DNA from: Ascaphus truei
Lineage: Eukaryota; Chordata; Amphibia; Anura; Ascaphidae
Reading direction: 5' to 3'
Length of the DNA stretch: 64,000 nt
NCBI GenBank assembly: GCA_036426205.1
Contig: CM071571.1
Coordinates: 109,589,257 to 109,653,256, forward strand
Shown here: in pieces, positions 10,904-22,668 of the stretch
Position numbering within the stretch: position 1 is the stretch's first letter
How the letters are laid out: each line of letters begins with the position of its first letter
Program-made: the position numbers and the translations under genes
Notes under the pieces: model-generated
The model's database searches: none
Seen by the model: the letters and a program-made list of their open reading frames with translations, nothing else
Told to the model about the DNA's origin: nothing

Positions 10904-11283
10904 ACTTGAATCTACTTTTCACTCATGTAAAAATACTTTCTAAAAGCCACCCTCAATGACATGGCAGGTTACTTGGGGATTTCCATACATTTTATTAGAT
11001 TTTTTTCTAATTATTCTTATTATTTATTTATTACTATTCTGTGTGCTCATGTGCATGTCATTTCCCAGAATCCATTGCTGCAGTGGAAGCACTGTATACT
11101 AGGAGATAACGTGAAAAGCAGCGTTGCAGACCTGTCAGAGACGTGAATGTCCTCACAGCTGATTTTTTTCATATGCTGTATTTTGAACAAACCGTTACAC
11201 ACAAATCAGTAATAAGTTTGTAAAAACAAGTGCTTTGTATTGTATCATCATTTTATTAGTTCTGATATTGTCTGTAATTTCAG

Positions 11284-11413
11284 GTACAAAAAGTTATACG
11301 GGAGAAAGCAGTGTTTCAACAGTTAATTCCTGGTACAATTTATACCTTTTCTGTTCGAACGGAAAAGGAGCATTTTAGAGATAGCCTTCCTGTAACAATA
11401 GAAATTCAGACAA
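11284..11413 (+). CDS. ptprq: Exon encoding second half of FN3-b
   Basis: A 130-nt exon, phase 0 acceptor (tctgtaatttcag) and phase 1 donor (aca a|gtaagta). It encodes strands D to G: VQKVIREKAVFQQLIPGTIY, then TFSVRTEKEHFRDSLP and VTIEIQT. The LIPGTIY turn is the conserved FN3 motif before strand F. Joined to 7376-7506 it makes one complete FN3 domain. Confidence 0.78.
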
Positions 11414-12138
11414 GTAAGTATGTGATGTATTTTTTTTAACAGACAATTAATGCATTGTATATATTGTAACTATGCAACTTTCAACTCAAACATTGATTTT
11501 GTGTAAATGGTAACTTTCAGCGTTGAACAATTCACCATTATGTCAAGTATTTTTGGAGAAGCCAACTGGCAACCCTAACTTGCACACAGTCCTAACCCTC
11601 TTTAAGTATCTCTGTAATTGAGCCTGTCAACATATCTGAGGAGAATTAGCATCCATTTTGGATACACATTTTAATTTGAGGTGCTAAAATGTGCAGAAAT
11701 TTCTTTAAGCAGCAATCCCGCTTATTTTCTGCATGGATTGTTTTACATTTTTGAACCTGGGATCCTCTGCAGCTAAACCATGCTATTTTCAGCTCTGGGG
11801 TCTCCCTGGTTCACAAGAAAGTTATAAATCTAGTTGCCATTGTTCTTGCTGTAGATTCAAAGATGGCTGCTGGCATTGTCCAATAGGAAGATTCAAACTC
11901 AACGACAACTAAAACTGTAACTATCACAGAAACTGCGGACCTACAGCTAAAAAAAAAACCCAGCTAATTTCTGCTGCAAGGACCCCCCCAGTTCAAATTC
12001 GTTAAGAAAAAGAAAAGTGGGAAAAAATGAGTCTGTATTCCTGGTTTCAAATAAAGAATTGGTGAACCCATTTGGGGCTAGGACTTTTTTGTTTCTTATT
12101 ATTTTGATCGCCTATAGAACTTCTTCTGATCTAACAGA

Positions 12139-12391
12139 CCGTGTGTAAGAAATTAGTCAATTATTAAACTGTAACAACCTTTATAATTAATTGAATTGCA
12201 CCGATTTGAAAATATTTTTCTGACTGTAATTTACTGGTATAGACTCCAGGTCTTCTTATTTCCTAGGAATAAGAAGACCTGGAGTCTAATACCAGTAAAT
12301 TACAGTCAGAAAAATTTTTTCAAATCGTGCAATATCAATTAATTAAAAAAGGTTGTTACAGTTTAATAATTGACTAATTTCTTACACACGG
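12139..12391. repeat. Long near-perfect hairpin, about 253 bp
   Basis: The arms run from ccgtgtgtaagaaattag (left end) to cttacacacgg (right end) and meet at a tcctagga centre (12261-12268). There is almost no loop, and pairing covers about 125 bp per arm with small indels. This is a foldback element or a fresh inverted duplication. Nothing is encoded. Confidence 0.85.
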
Positions 12392-13263
12392 CTATACAAT
12401 CCAACTCACCTTTGTCCTCAGCAAGGTACTTTCAATGAGTTAATATTAATTCCTTACTCAATTGCAATCATATCTATTCGCCGCCTCTACCGCCACCCAA
12501 GAAATATGCAAAATATGTAATTAATATATATCTGCCAGGGTTTTAGGTCTCTGTTTATTATAGAACAAATTATGCACTTAACACACAAAAATGTGTTGTA
12601 GCAAAATGTGACCGAAAATTTAAATTACTCTCTACAGAGCGTGCAACCGTTCATTCAGAGCCCAAAGCATCACTTATTAAATGTTTTAATGTATGCAAAA
12701 ATACAGTGCACAGATTAGAAAAAGGATTACAAGAACATGCCGTTAGAATAAATGCAGAACAGTTTCTTAAAAGAAGAGGATGAAACATAAAACAGAAATC
12801 TCTATATAGTACGTTACCATATGTCTTAGGTTTTCCCTCAGAGAGGTCACTGGCATAGAAATATAAAACAAATCACATTTTTGGTCCCAAACACACCTCT
12901 TCAATTCTGATTTCATAACTCCAGGGCAAGACCTATATACCATTTTCTTCCATTTAAACCCACATAAGCCCACCACTGTCAAAAATCAGCTACTAGGTTG
13001 ATGGTTTTACGACTTAGAAAAAAACCTTGCTCTAAAAAGACGTGTAAAATTCGGACTCAAAATATAAACTCATAACTTCATCGAACAGCAGATGCTAATG
13101 CCCATTATCAGTGTTCGACAAACCTATACATTTGCACGCCCCGGGCGAGTGGATTTAACATCGTGGCGAGCTCCTATTGGCCTAAGCAGCACACGTGTGG
13201 TACTAGGTGGCGAGTAGATTTTTTTGTTCGGCGAGTAGATTTTTTGGTGATTTGTCGACCACT

Positions 13264-13895
13264 GCCCATTATAGACTATGGGGACATAGTATATGTACAG
13301 CACCCCAAACTCACCTTAGGAAACTAGACACCCTCAACAACTCAATATGCCGATTTGGCCTCCAATGTAACTACAACTCACTTCACTGCGAAATACTTAA
13401 AGAACTATATTGGCCATTATTTGAGTCTGGGCACAAAGTACATTTTTCCTGTCTTGCCTTCAAATACTTTCTAGGACAGCTACCCACCTATCTGAACAAG
13501 ATCCTCACCCCTACTACATTCAGCACTTATCTGAGATCTCACTCCAAAACACTGTTTACGGTCCCAATGTTCAACAAAAAGTCCGTCCGCCCTCCTTCTC
13601 TTACCATGCACTTCATGGCTGGAACAATTTAGTTCAGACTTTCAAAGCCGCCACCAGACTGTCTCACATTTGTATCTGGTCTGTAACTGCTCTATTTGCC
13701 TATAACATATATTATCTTTAACTATTTATACAATGTCTTTATATATAATGTATAACCCTGTTCGTATAATGTAAACATGTATTTGTAACCATGTTTTTGT
13801 CATCATAACTCTGTGTCAAGGACATACTTGGAAACGAGAGTAAATCTCAATGTATTACTTCCTGATAAAACATTATAAATAAATAAAAAATAATT
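13264..13895 (+). pseudogene. LINE reverse-transcriptase 3' end (non-LTR retrotransposon remnant)
   Basis: The frame from about 13264 reads like the C-terminal end of a vertebrate LINE ORF2: a Y-DIVY block, an ILKELYWPLFESGHKVHF block matching the usual 'LHWLPV..RI.FK' segment, then CLAFKYFLGQLPTYL and a final small-residue-rich tail. The frame stops at 13632 and resumes out of frame. It is followed by a 3' UTR with acgagagtaaatctcaatg...cttcctgataaaacatt and an A-rich aaataaataaaaaataa tail ending near 13895, so the insertion edge is visible. It is 5'-truncated, as is usual for LINEs. Confidence 0.65.
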
Positions 13896-14439
13896 CCTAT
13901 TTTTGTTTGATTCGCAATTTGGCAGCAAGGACCCCCCACCCCGTGTTGGCACCCACCCTTCATCCTCTCCCCTTCAGCCTCTATCACCCCCTCTTCGTTC
14001 TCTACCCCTTCCCCCGTTGAAATTTGTTACCTGCTATGGAGGTCGTCCAACCGTAAGTTGTCACATTCGTCCAGGTTGCTGTGGTGGGCTCTGCCCCCAT
14101 CGTGCTCTGCCACAGATGCCTTCGCCCTCCTCCTCCACACGCTTCCTCCACTGCTCTGAGACTGCTCTGCTTTGGGCTTCCCATCTCACCATCATCCTGC
14201 TGTGCTCACCCGCCACACCCTTCACCACCCCCCAAATTGGGCCGCCCTAAGCGACCACCTAAGTCGCCTAGCGTTGCCAGTTTGCTGTGCTGAAAAAGGT
14301 GCAGGAATTGCGTTCCCCTGAAAAAAAGCCCTGCTTTTAAGTAATTTCCTGCTTGATTAAGCTGAATTCTGGTGGGCAAGGAGGGAATTTTACTGTAAAT
14401 CGTCTCTAGAGATGTCCATAGTTAGGTAGAATATATTGG
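13896..14439. other. Unassigned pyrimidine-rich intronic sequence
   Basis: C- and T-rich stretch (about 13920-14270) with no frame that resembles a known protein. Confidence 0.4.
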
Positions 14440-14900
14440 ATCATTTAAATTGATTTCAAAGTATAATTCTATGGAATTCTACATGCTGTCGCTTATATCT
14501 GGAATTCCTAACAGCTGGCCACTACGGCGCAATGCAGTCCTAGTCATGGTTTGTTTACGACTTTTCAGTTTTAATTTGACTTTGGTGGGATCAGACCATG
14601 TGATGTTCTTGATACTAGCATCTACAATAGAGCCAATTAATTCTGACCATACTAAAATATAATCAATTATTGAATAGTGTTTATGTGGGGCTAATAATCA
14701 GGTGTAGCTCCTTGAAATTGGATTGAGTTTTTTTATCCAGATAGTTTGATCTATCGACAGTCTGATCCATTATAGGTCACCGACCAAGTCACACCTATGT
14801 TAAGATGCCTTTGTTATGAGCCATTATTATGGGGAAGGCCGATTAAAAAAAAAAGTGTTCTTGACTTTAGTCGGGTGGATAAAAGCTCATAAGGATGACG
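14440..14900 (-). pseudogene. Antisense L1-like endonuclease fragment
   Basis: On the minus strand the sequence around 14560-14640 reads IGSIVDASIKNITWSD followed by a KLKLK block, like the end of an L1-type endonuclease, where a conserved SDH/SDP precedes the last beta strand. Frames are broken. It lies 3' (minus strand) of the ORF1-like remnant at 16380-17000, so both may be parts of one old L1-like insertion. Confidence 0.4.
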
Positions 14901-16379
14901 TCTTTGATACCAATTTCTCCAACAACAATTAAAAGCCTACCATATTTAACTGCTTTACTGTAGTGTGATTGGAAATGCAATCTAGAGATAGCCAACATGT
15001 CTGCTACTCTCTTTCTTGTCATGCTGATGAAAAGAAGAGGTGAGGGTAGGAATTGTCCCTGAATCTAAACCAGTGATTTCTTCTCTCTTTTAATCCTTAC
15101 TATGGCCCTTCCTTTTAGGTCAGAGAAACCTAATCTTCATTTAAGAGGAAAATAATTTTTTCTTTCAGATAAGTTAAATATATTACAAGTATTACTAATC
15201 TCAATGGAAATGTATGTCTAACTCTTTATCCTTTTGTTATATGGTATTATGGGGGGATGAATCTTACAGTATATTGCCACAGGGGGACAAAAGGTAACCA
15301 CATGAGCAGCTGTGTTCAATACAGGTCGTGGTGAGGGGGGCAGGAGGGGTGGGGGGCAGGGGGGCGAGCAAGGAGCAATAAAATAAGAAGCAGGATTAGC
15401 CATTACATGATGTTTGATTCTGCGAGCGGGAACGAGTAGGTGCAGAACCAAAGAGGGTAATTAGGGACCATCTAGGTCATGCCCTAGCAGTGTATCATTA
15501 TAAAGAAAGTTAAATAGTTGAAGATCAGGGAAATGACCCTCCAGTGCCTCAGGTGCAATGTTAAACAACATTTCTGCTAAAGGAGCAAAAGTAAAAAATT
15601 AAGGGTAATGAAGAACGGCAAACCAGAGGTAGAGATGGGCAAACGTTTTGCTAAAGTTTGAAGTCTATATTTCAAATGTTTGAACTTTTGCAAAATGACA
15701 GCAATTACGAGAGAGAAAACCTGCCATTCATTACTCTTTGAAAAATGTAAAAAAAAAATATATAGTTTTCGATTTTTTTGTTTGAAATATTGCTGCAAAA
15801 AAAAGGCCTGCAAATATTCTAAAATATATTTTCGGATGAAATTGGACAGTTTTTCAAGACATTTAATGTTCAGAGGTTTAATTGAACTTTTTGTGATTTT
15901 TCAAACTCCCTCCCGCCCCCCCAAAAAAACCTGAAACATATTTCCCTACGTTCAGCCATCATGACCCAGTCACGAGAAGCTCTAGGTTGCAGACCATCCC
16001 TCCTCTCCATGCACACATTATATGCATGACTGCCTGCTGGCTCGAGGGTGTCTGCCACTTCTCTTGCTCTGGATTTCTCAAGCGCGTCTCTAAATCATTC
16101 ATCAGACGTATGTCAGGAAGGATGGTGAAAGCCACTATTGTATTTTCAGCTGCCAGACTGGAGGTGATTTGGAGAGAAAACAATGCAGCAGTTACCGTAT
16201 AAAGATTACATTGAATCAGACATTAATCATATGGGGGATGGGTGGTTCAAGTTGGTCAAGCACTACAGGCCTAAGTGGTGCAAGCAGGGAGGAAGATTTG
16301 CTGTTTTAGATGGCGTAGGGTCAAAAGGGGAATCTACATTTGTTTTTAACCTTGTGATGCCAAAGTAGGGTCGTGATTT

Positions 16380-17000
16380 TCTTAAACTGTCTTCTGTAGG
16401 CAATGGTCAAGGGTGAGATGTTGTTGAAGATGTTTGAGATTGTTTAAAAGGCAATCTATGAAAATTCTATCCGTGGAGAGAATGAAGTCTTTAGTGGAGA
16501 AAAAATAGACCCTCACCACATCTCAGGGCCTGTTCTCCTCTGGATCTCTAGGGTACAGCGTTCTATGCGCTTTGTCACCTCCAATCTGTGATATGCTTGG
16601 GATAAGGGACTGGAAAAGACTGGTCAGGTACCCTTTAAGCTGCTTCAGATCACTGGTTTCAGAATGTTTCTCAACCTGAGGTTGTTCCTGCATGAGTGAC
16701 TGTCCGCTTCTTCCTTGGCATCATTCAAGGAGTTTATCTGGCATTTAAGATAACTAATGTCTCCTTTGATGCAGGCGTGATACTCCTCCACCTTTTTGTG
16801 CTCAGACAAGGTAGTTCTCTCAGTAGTTATCGAGTTCTTCTTTAAATTCACTTTCTGCAGCTAAGTTCGAAAAGTTTGCTTCAGTTATTTTAGCAGATTC
16901 TCCATATGCGTTAGTATGTAACTGGCACTGCGCTTCAGACTCTGAATCTGAGCTTTGTGGACCACTTGAACAGCCTCAATTTGTAGATTACATTTTGCAT
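16380..17000 (-). pseudogene. Antisense L1-like ORF1 remnant
   Basis: The minus-strand frame at 16645-16851 is charged and coiled-coil-like (SITTERTTLSEHKKVEEYHA, then SYLKCQINSLND) and runs into SCRNNLRLRNI, matching the 'RRNNLRI..IPE' start of the L1 ORF1 RNA-binding domain. After a frameshift come SQIGGDKAHR-like and DP-E sequences near 16540-16600, the usual next block. The gene is broken by stops and shifts. L1 ORF1 encodes the RNA chaperone of the element. Confidence 0.5.
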
Positions 17001-17501
17001 TTTGGGTAGTGCAGTGAATGAAACCCCTGACCATATTTATTTTACCAGCCATCTATTTGCTGACCCAGTACTAACTTTGTGACAATGGGCAACAAACTGT
17101 AGATAACATACTGTATTTGGGATTTATTGTGTCTGTACTATTCTAATACCAATTAAATAGTTATCTGCTTATCACTCACATATATGAAAAGCGGAGCAGA
17201 AATAGGATCTGTGGTCCAGTTCTTTTTTTATAAAAAGTGAAAATACTTTTTCTTTTACTCCCAGCTTAAAAGCCCCAAAATATAGAGTACATCACTATTC
17301 TTACTCATTAATGGTGCTTCCACTCCAAATATATAATTTTGACAATAACATAAAACCTCTACAAATAAACTGTACAGACTTCGAAGCATTTAAAGTAGTT
17401 CCAGTCCCATTGGCTGTTAATAATGGGGAGTTCATCTCTTGTCCTTAGTGATAGGATCAATTATAAATTCTGGAGTGACATGCCAAAAATATAATTCTAT
17501 A

Positions 17502-17757
17502 TTAACCCTTTGGGTGCCGCAAGATGCAGCCATAACATTATGGGGTCTGGCACTCCAGGGGATCCATGATGAAGTGACTACATCATGCGCTTTGAGCGTA
17601 TGTTTTCTAAGGGAGATTGCATTCAGGAGTACATATGTACTATAATGCAGGGAAAGAGAAGAGGAGGAATCGTTCTGAGGAGTAGTTGCGTGAACATTGC
17701 TTGTCGGACGGCCCTGGCACACTGGGGCTGCAGTCCCACCGTCCACCAAAGGGTTAA
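17502..17757. mobile_element. piggyBac-type MITE flanked by TTAA (second copy)
   Basis: Ends ttaaccctttgggtgcc and ccaccaaagggttaa, with TTAA at both borders (17502-17505 and 17754-17757). It is 256 bp with no coding capacity. The CCCTTT...AAAGGG termini next to TTAA fit the piggyBac family, and interior words such as 'tggcactcc' and 'atgatgaagtgac' resemble the copy at 10606-10903. Confidence 0.7.
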
Positions 17758-18427
17758 AAGGTAAAAGCTGCAAATTTAAATTGCCAATTGTGAGTCATAC
17801 ATTTCCTGCAAACAGGATACCTTTGCTACCCTGTAATGCATAATGCATGTGACATAAAAAACAATGGTTTTGGAGGAACTCCCCCCCCCCCTCCCCCAGG
17901 ATAAATCAGTTTATTTTGGTGAGGTTGCTTAGTTACACAGGGCTTGTGAAACACTACCCAAACATTTTCAAATATATGAAAGAATAAAAACATATAGATG
18001 TGCAGAGAATGCCCACCAATACAATGTGATGTGTTTAGATTGACGCTTGACTATCAACCCAGTCCTACTGTAATTCATATATTAGGGCTTTATACCCTGA
18101 GGCTATTTAGCCCATTTTCTCTTACTGATCATACTTGGACTGTGTGCATAATACTAGGGACTTTTTGTTACCCCTTCGGGGATCATTCATGTATATATAC
18201 ATTCATTTCTCCCTTCATGCACCTCGTACCTACTTCTTGATATCTACTGTAGGCTACTCCCAACATCCATCATTGATATTAAGGTGGGCGGTTAGGTCTT
18301 TTGTATAGTTTATGAGATGCTTTGTAGAGAGTAATTTTCATTTCCGGACACATTTCTTAATAAACATAAACCATAGACTCTGCAAATTATTATTTTAATA
18401 AATTCTTTGGTGTGGCAGCTAGTTACG

Positions 18428-18430
<3 letters not shown>

Positions 18431-18471
<41 letters not shown>

Positions 18472-18577
18472 TACAGAACACCTACAAGCTCAAATTGAAC
18501 CCCCAAAATACCCACAACATATATATAAGCATATAAGTTTCACAGAGGAGTGCTACTGAGCATGGCAATTTATATTT

Positions 18578-18610
<33 letters not shown>
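18431..18610. repeat. TA microsatellites
   Basis: Two runs of alternating TA (about 18438-18469 and 18582-18607) separated by about 110 bp of ordinary sequence. Likely polymorphic in length. Confidence 0.9.
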
Positions 18611-18611
<1 letters not shown>

Positions 18612-18934
18612 TTGTGATGGATTGAGGGTAGATACTGTATTACTCAATTGAGGGACCTTGCATAGGTGAAAGGGGAGTGAGATAGTTAGCTGTGTGTATT
18701 AACCCTTGTCACATATTTAAGTAACATGCTCACAGGTATGCAGTTCATGATAAATGTGAAGGATTGAGGGGAGATATTATTAATTGGAGGGACCTTGCAG
18801 GGTGAGGTTTGGATCACCTTGATACAGTAGCTCAGTGTATTAACCCATGTCACATATACAGGTTGGGATGCATTTTGGTTAATGGATTAGTTTATAAATT
18901 CTAAATAAGTGTTTTTTTTCTTCTCTGAGAACAG

Positions 18935-19085
18935 TTCCAAGTCCCGTTGAATACATAAAGTATACAAAGGATTCAAAGTCAATAACTGTTAATTGGCCGG
19001 TAGCATTCAATCAATATGATGGATATATAATTTCCATGGTTTCTGGAACCGTCAACAAAAGTGAAATGTTGCCCCCCAGTACAAG
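18935..19085 (+). CDS. ptprq: Exon encoding first half of FN3-c
   Basis: A 151-nt exon, phase 1 acceptor (ctctgagaacag) and phase 2 donor (aca ag|gtatta). It encodes PSPVEYIKYTKDSKSITVNW, with the core tryptophan in ITVNWPVAFNQYDGYIISMV, then a possible NKS glycosylation site and MLPPST. The donor is weak, and this is the only split domain here that uses a phase-2 internal intron. Reading through the donor gives only a short non-FN3 tail with no FN3 second half, which supports a splice at 19086. The matching second half is at 24035-24141. Confidence 0.72.
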
Positions 19086-21419
19086 GTATTATAAAATCTC
19101 TTTTCCAGTACTTCTATGCTTACGTGTATGATAAAATCATGGACATGAAAATGACAGTTATTAAGGGAAATTTCAGATCACCGAGAGAAAGGCAAACCTG
19201 GGAATATAAAATCATGCTGACTTTTGGTATATTAAACACAGGACTAAAATAGGGTAAAGGATTTATGTTTAATGATGCTATATAAATATATGGCATTGAT
19301 GTATCTTCACTTTAATATAAATGGTCAATGTACTGTATTCCTGCTCTCATAGCCCAGGTGCCTCAGTCTAATACATTTCACATACATAGTTGCCTTTTTT
19401 GTATTGCTGTACCGTTTGCCCGGCTATCTTATACCCACATCCTAACTTCTGACCTATTTACATTTCCTTTTTTGCATTGCTATGTCAATAAATATAAATA
19501 CGTATAAATATGACATGCCATTGCAGTTTATGTTGTAAACATCTGTCTTAAGGGAGTACTGTAGTTTTGAAAGCTTTCACTGTTTTCAGGTGCACTGCCA
19601 AGATCTCAGACAGCAAGATCATTATTTTCTAAGGTACTAGCTATTGATATACCTGTGTCACATAAGTAGACATTTCTTGTCGGAGATATACATTTGCCTA
19701 TTAGCAATAATCAATCAATTGCCAATCTGAATGCCGACACACCAAGTCCACTAGGGGTGTACAAACAATAGCCAGTCCACTGTAGTATAACTAAAGGCTC
19801 GAGAGGAAGCACAGGGTAGCAGCAGGATGAGAAGACTGTTACCAAGAAATGTATGAAAGCAATCAAATGCATTCATTACTACGCAACCTGAGTCGTATAT
19901 GTCATGCAGATAGGCCACACACTCCCTAATCAAAATTAAGCTGTTCAGTAGTTTATTAGAGTTCATTCTCCTAAAACTGGATTTTTCCTTTTTCCAAATA
20001 ACTGATCTGTTATTGGACTATTTCTCGCTCATTATCAGGCATAACCAAAATATATTGCCAATCTTGAGCCTCCCATCTCTACACCAGCCTCCCAATTCTA
20101 CACCAGCCTCTCATCTCTACACCAGCCCCCATCTCTACACAGCCTCCCAGGTCTAGACCAGCCCCATCCTACACCAGCCTACACCAGCCTACACCTACAC
20201 CAGCCTCCCATGTGTACACCAGCCTCCCATGTGTACACCAGCCTCCATGTCTACACCAGCTTCCCATGTCTACACCAGCCTCCCATGTCTACACCAGCCT
20301 CCCATGTCTACCCAGCCTCCCATGTCCTACCCAGCCTGCCTCCATGTCACACACCAGCCCCCCAATGTCTACAACCAGCCTCCCATGTCTACAACAACCA
20401 GCCACCCATCTCCGACCCCCAGCTCTCCATGTCCTACAACCACGCCTCCCATCTCTACACCAGCCTCCCATCTCTACACCAGCTTTCCATCTCTACACCA
20501 GCCTCCCATCTCACACACCGATCTTCGCAATCGTCTACACCAGCCTCCACTTTACACCAGCCGCCCACCTTAACTCTTCAACCTAGTACAGCCTCCCCAT
20601 CTTTACACCCCCTCCACCACCTCTTCCACAGCCCTCCATCTGTACACCAGCCTCCCATTTCTATACCAGCCCCTCATCTCTAAATCCAGCTTCCCATCTC
20701 TGCACAGCCTCCCATCTCTATAAGCCTCCCATCTCTATATCAGCCTCCCATCTCTATGCCAGCCTCCAAGCTCTACACCAGCCTCCCATCTCTATGCCAG
20801 GCTCCCATCTCTGGATCAGCCTCCCATCTCTGGATCAGCCCCCATCCCTACACCAGCCTCCCATCTTTACACCAGCCTCCTATTTCTATATCAGCTTCCC
20901 CCCTCTATGTAAGCCTACCATCTCTATATCAGCCTCCCATCTCTTTGCCAGCCTCCCATCTCCATGCTAGCCTCCAATCTCTACACCAGCACCCCCCATC
21001 TCTACACCAGCCCCCCATCTCACACACCAGCCTCCCATCTCTATGCCAGCCTACCCATCTCTGGATCAGCCTCCCATCTCTACAACCACCAGCTCCAATC
21101 TCTATAGCAGCTTCCCATCCATACACCAGCCTCCCATCTTTACACCACCCTCCCATATCTATATCAGCCTCCCATCTCTACACCAGCCTCACAATTCTAC
21201 ACCAGCCTCTCATCTCTACACCAGCCTCCCATCTACACCAGCCTCCCATGTCGACACCAGCCTCCCATGTCGACACCAGCCTCCCATGTCGACACCAGCC
21301 TCCCATGTCGACACCAGCCTCCATGTCTACACCCAGCCAATGTCACACTCCCTATGTCTACACCAGCCTCCCATGTCCCTACACCAGCTCCCTCTTTACA
21401 CCAGCCCCCACATTTAAAA

Positions 21420-21503
21420 NNNNNNNNNNNNNNNNNNNNNNNNNNNNNNNNNNNNNNNNNNNNNNNNNNNNNNNNNNNNNNNNNNNNNNNNNNNNNNNNN
21501 NNN
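21420..21503. other. Assembly gap (84 N)
   Basis: A run of 84 N inside the 19-bp minisatellite. Sequence on the right repeats the variant order seen on the left, so the true size and even the reality of the right-hand copy are uncertain. Confidence 0.99.
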
Positions 21504-22442
21504 CCAGCTCACTTAACAGCCCCCATCTCTACACCAGCCTCCCATCTCTACACCAGCCTCCCATCTCTTCACCAGCCTCCCATCCTAGCTTCTTACACCA
21601 GCTCCCTCACACGCCCATTTCTCATCCTTTTCACCAGCTCCCATCTTACAGCCTCCCCCTCTTCCCAGCCATCTATACCAGCTCTTCATCCTCTCCTATC
21701 TTCACCTCGCCCCATCTATAAGCTCCCATCTCTATATATCTAGCCTCCCATCTTCTAATATCGTCCCCCCTCCATCAGCTCTCCACTGACACACAGCTTC
21801 CATTCTATGCCAGGCTCCATCTCTCTGGATCAGCATCCCATCTCTGGATCAGCCCCCACTCCCTACATCAACCGCTCCATCTGTCACACCAGCCTCACTA
21901 TTCTCTATAATCAGCTTCCCCCTCTATGTAAGCTCTACCATGCTCGATATCAAGCCTCCCATCTCTTTGCCAGCCTCCCATGCTCCATGCTAGCCTCAAT
22001 CTCTACACCAGCCCCCCATCTCGTACACCAGCCCCCATCTACACACCAGCCTCCCATCTCTATGCCAGCCTCCCATCTCCTGGATCACCTCCCATTCTAC
22101 ACCAAGCACTCCAATCTTATATGCAGTTCCCAATCCATACACTAGCCTCCCATCTTTAACACCAACCCTCCACTATCTATTCAGGACTCCCATCTCACAC
22201 CAGCCTACACAATTCTACAACCACCTCTCATCTCTTACTACACACCCCCCATCTACACCAGCCTCCATGTCGAACACCACCCCATGTCGACACCAGCCTT
22301 GTCGACACCAGCCTCCCATGTCGACACAGCTCCATTAACACCCCATGTCTACCATCCTATCGACACAGCCTCCTAATGTCTACACCAGCCTCCCATCGTC
22401 TACACCAGCTCCCTCTCTTACACCAGATTTTCCATCTCTACA

Positions 22443-22668
22443 CAGCATGTTTAGCCTTTTGGCCAGGGTTCTCATCACTGGTATCGTTGATTGGCTCCAC
22501 TGCTGGTCCGCTGTTTTGCCCCTGTTCAGATTTCGGCTGTGTGTTTCCACTGGTTTGTCGCGGGTCTGTAATCTCTTTTTTTGCACTCTGAGTGAGGGTC
22601 TTCCTGGGATCCTTCGTAGATAGGCCAGGTGTGGGGTGTGGTGGCGTGTAATCTGGTCTTTCCGATCT
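22443..22668 (-). other. Non-repeat insert within the 19-bp array
   Basis: About 226 bp with no 19-bp unit, between ctctacacag and tctacaccagc. On the minus strand it stays open through the whole insert, giving a hydrophilic, disordered-type peptide (for example KDPRKTLTQSAKKEITDPRQ) without any motif I know. The coding-like composition suggests a fragment of a retroelement ORF1 or a captured piece of a gene. The sequence shows no start, promoter or splice site of its own that I trust. Confidence 0.5.

Larger units (their letters stand above)
7507..11283. other. Intron splitting FN3-b
   Basis: A 3.8-kb phase-0 intron. It holds a small MITE-like repeat (7836-7945), an LTR-like and gag-like retroelement segment (about 8275-10350) and a TTAA-flanked MITE (10606-10903). 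No exon is seen inside it. Confidence 0.65.
11414..18934. other. Intron between FN3-b and FN3-c
   Basis: A 7.5-kb phase-1 intron holding a long hairpin (12139-12391), a LINE 3' end (about 13264-13895), antisense L1-like fragments (14440-17060), a second TTAA MITE (17502-17757) and two TA microsatellites. 12400-13200 is AT-rich with no assignment. Confidence 0.65.

Noticed and set aside
22650..22668. Adapter-like ttccgatct at the end of the non-repeat island
   Set aside because: Only nine bases match the common sequencing adapter end, and the flanking bases do not. Chance is likely, though it is noted in connection with the possible assembly origin of the island.
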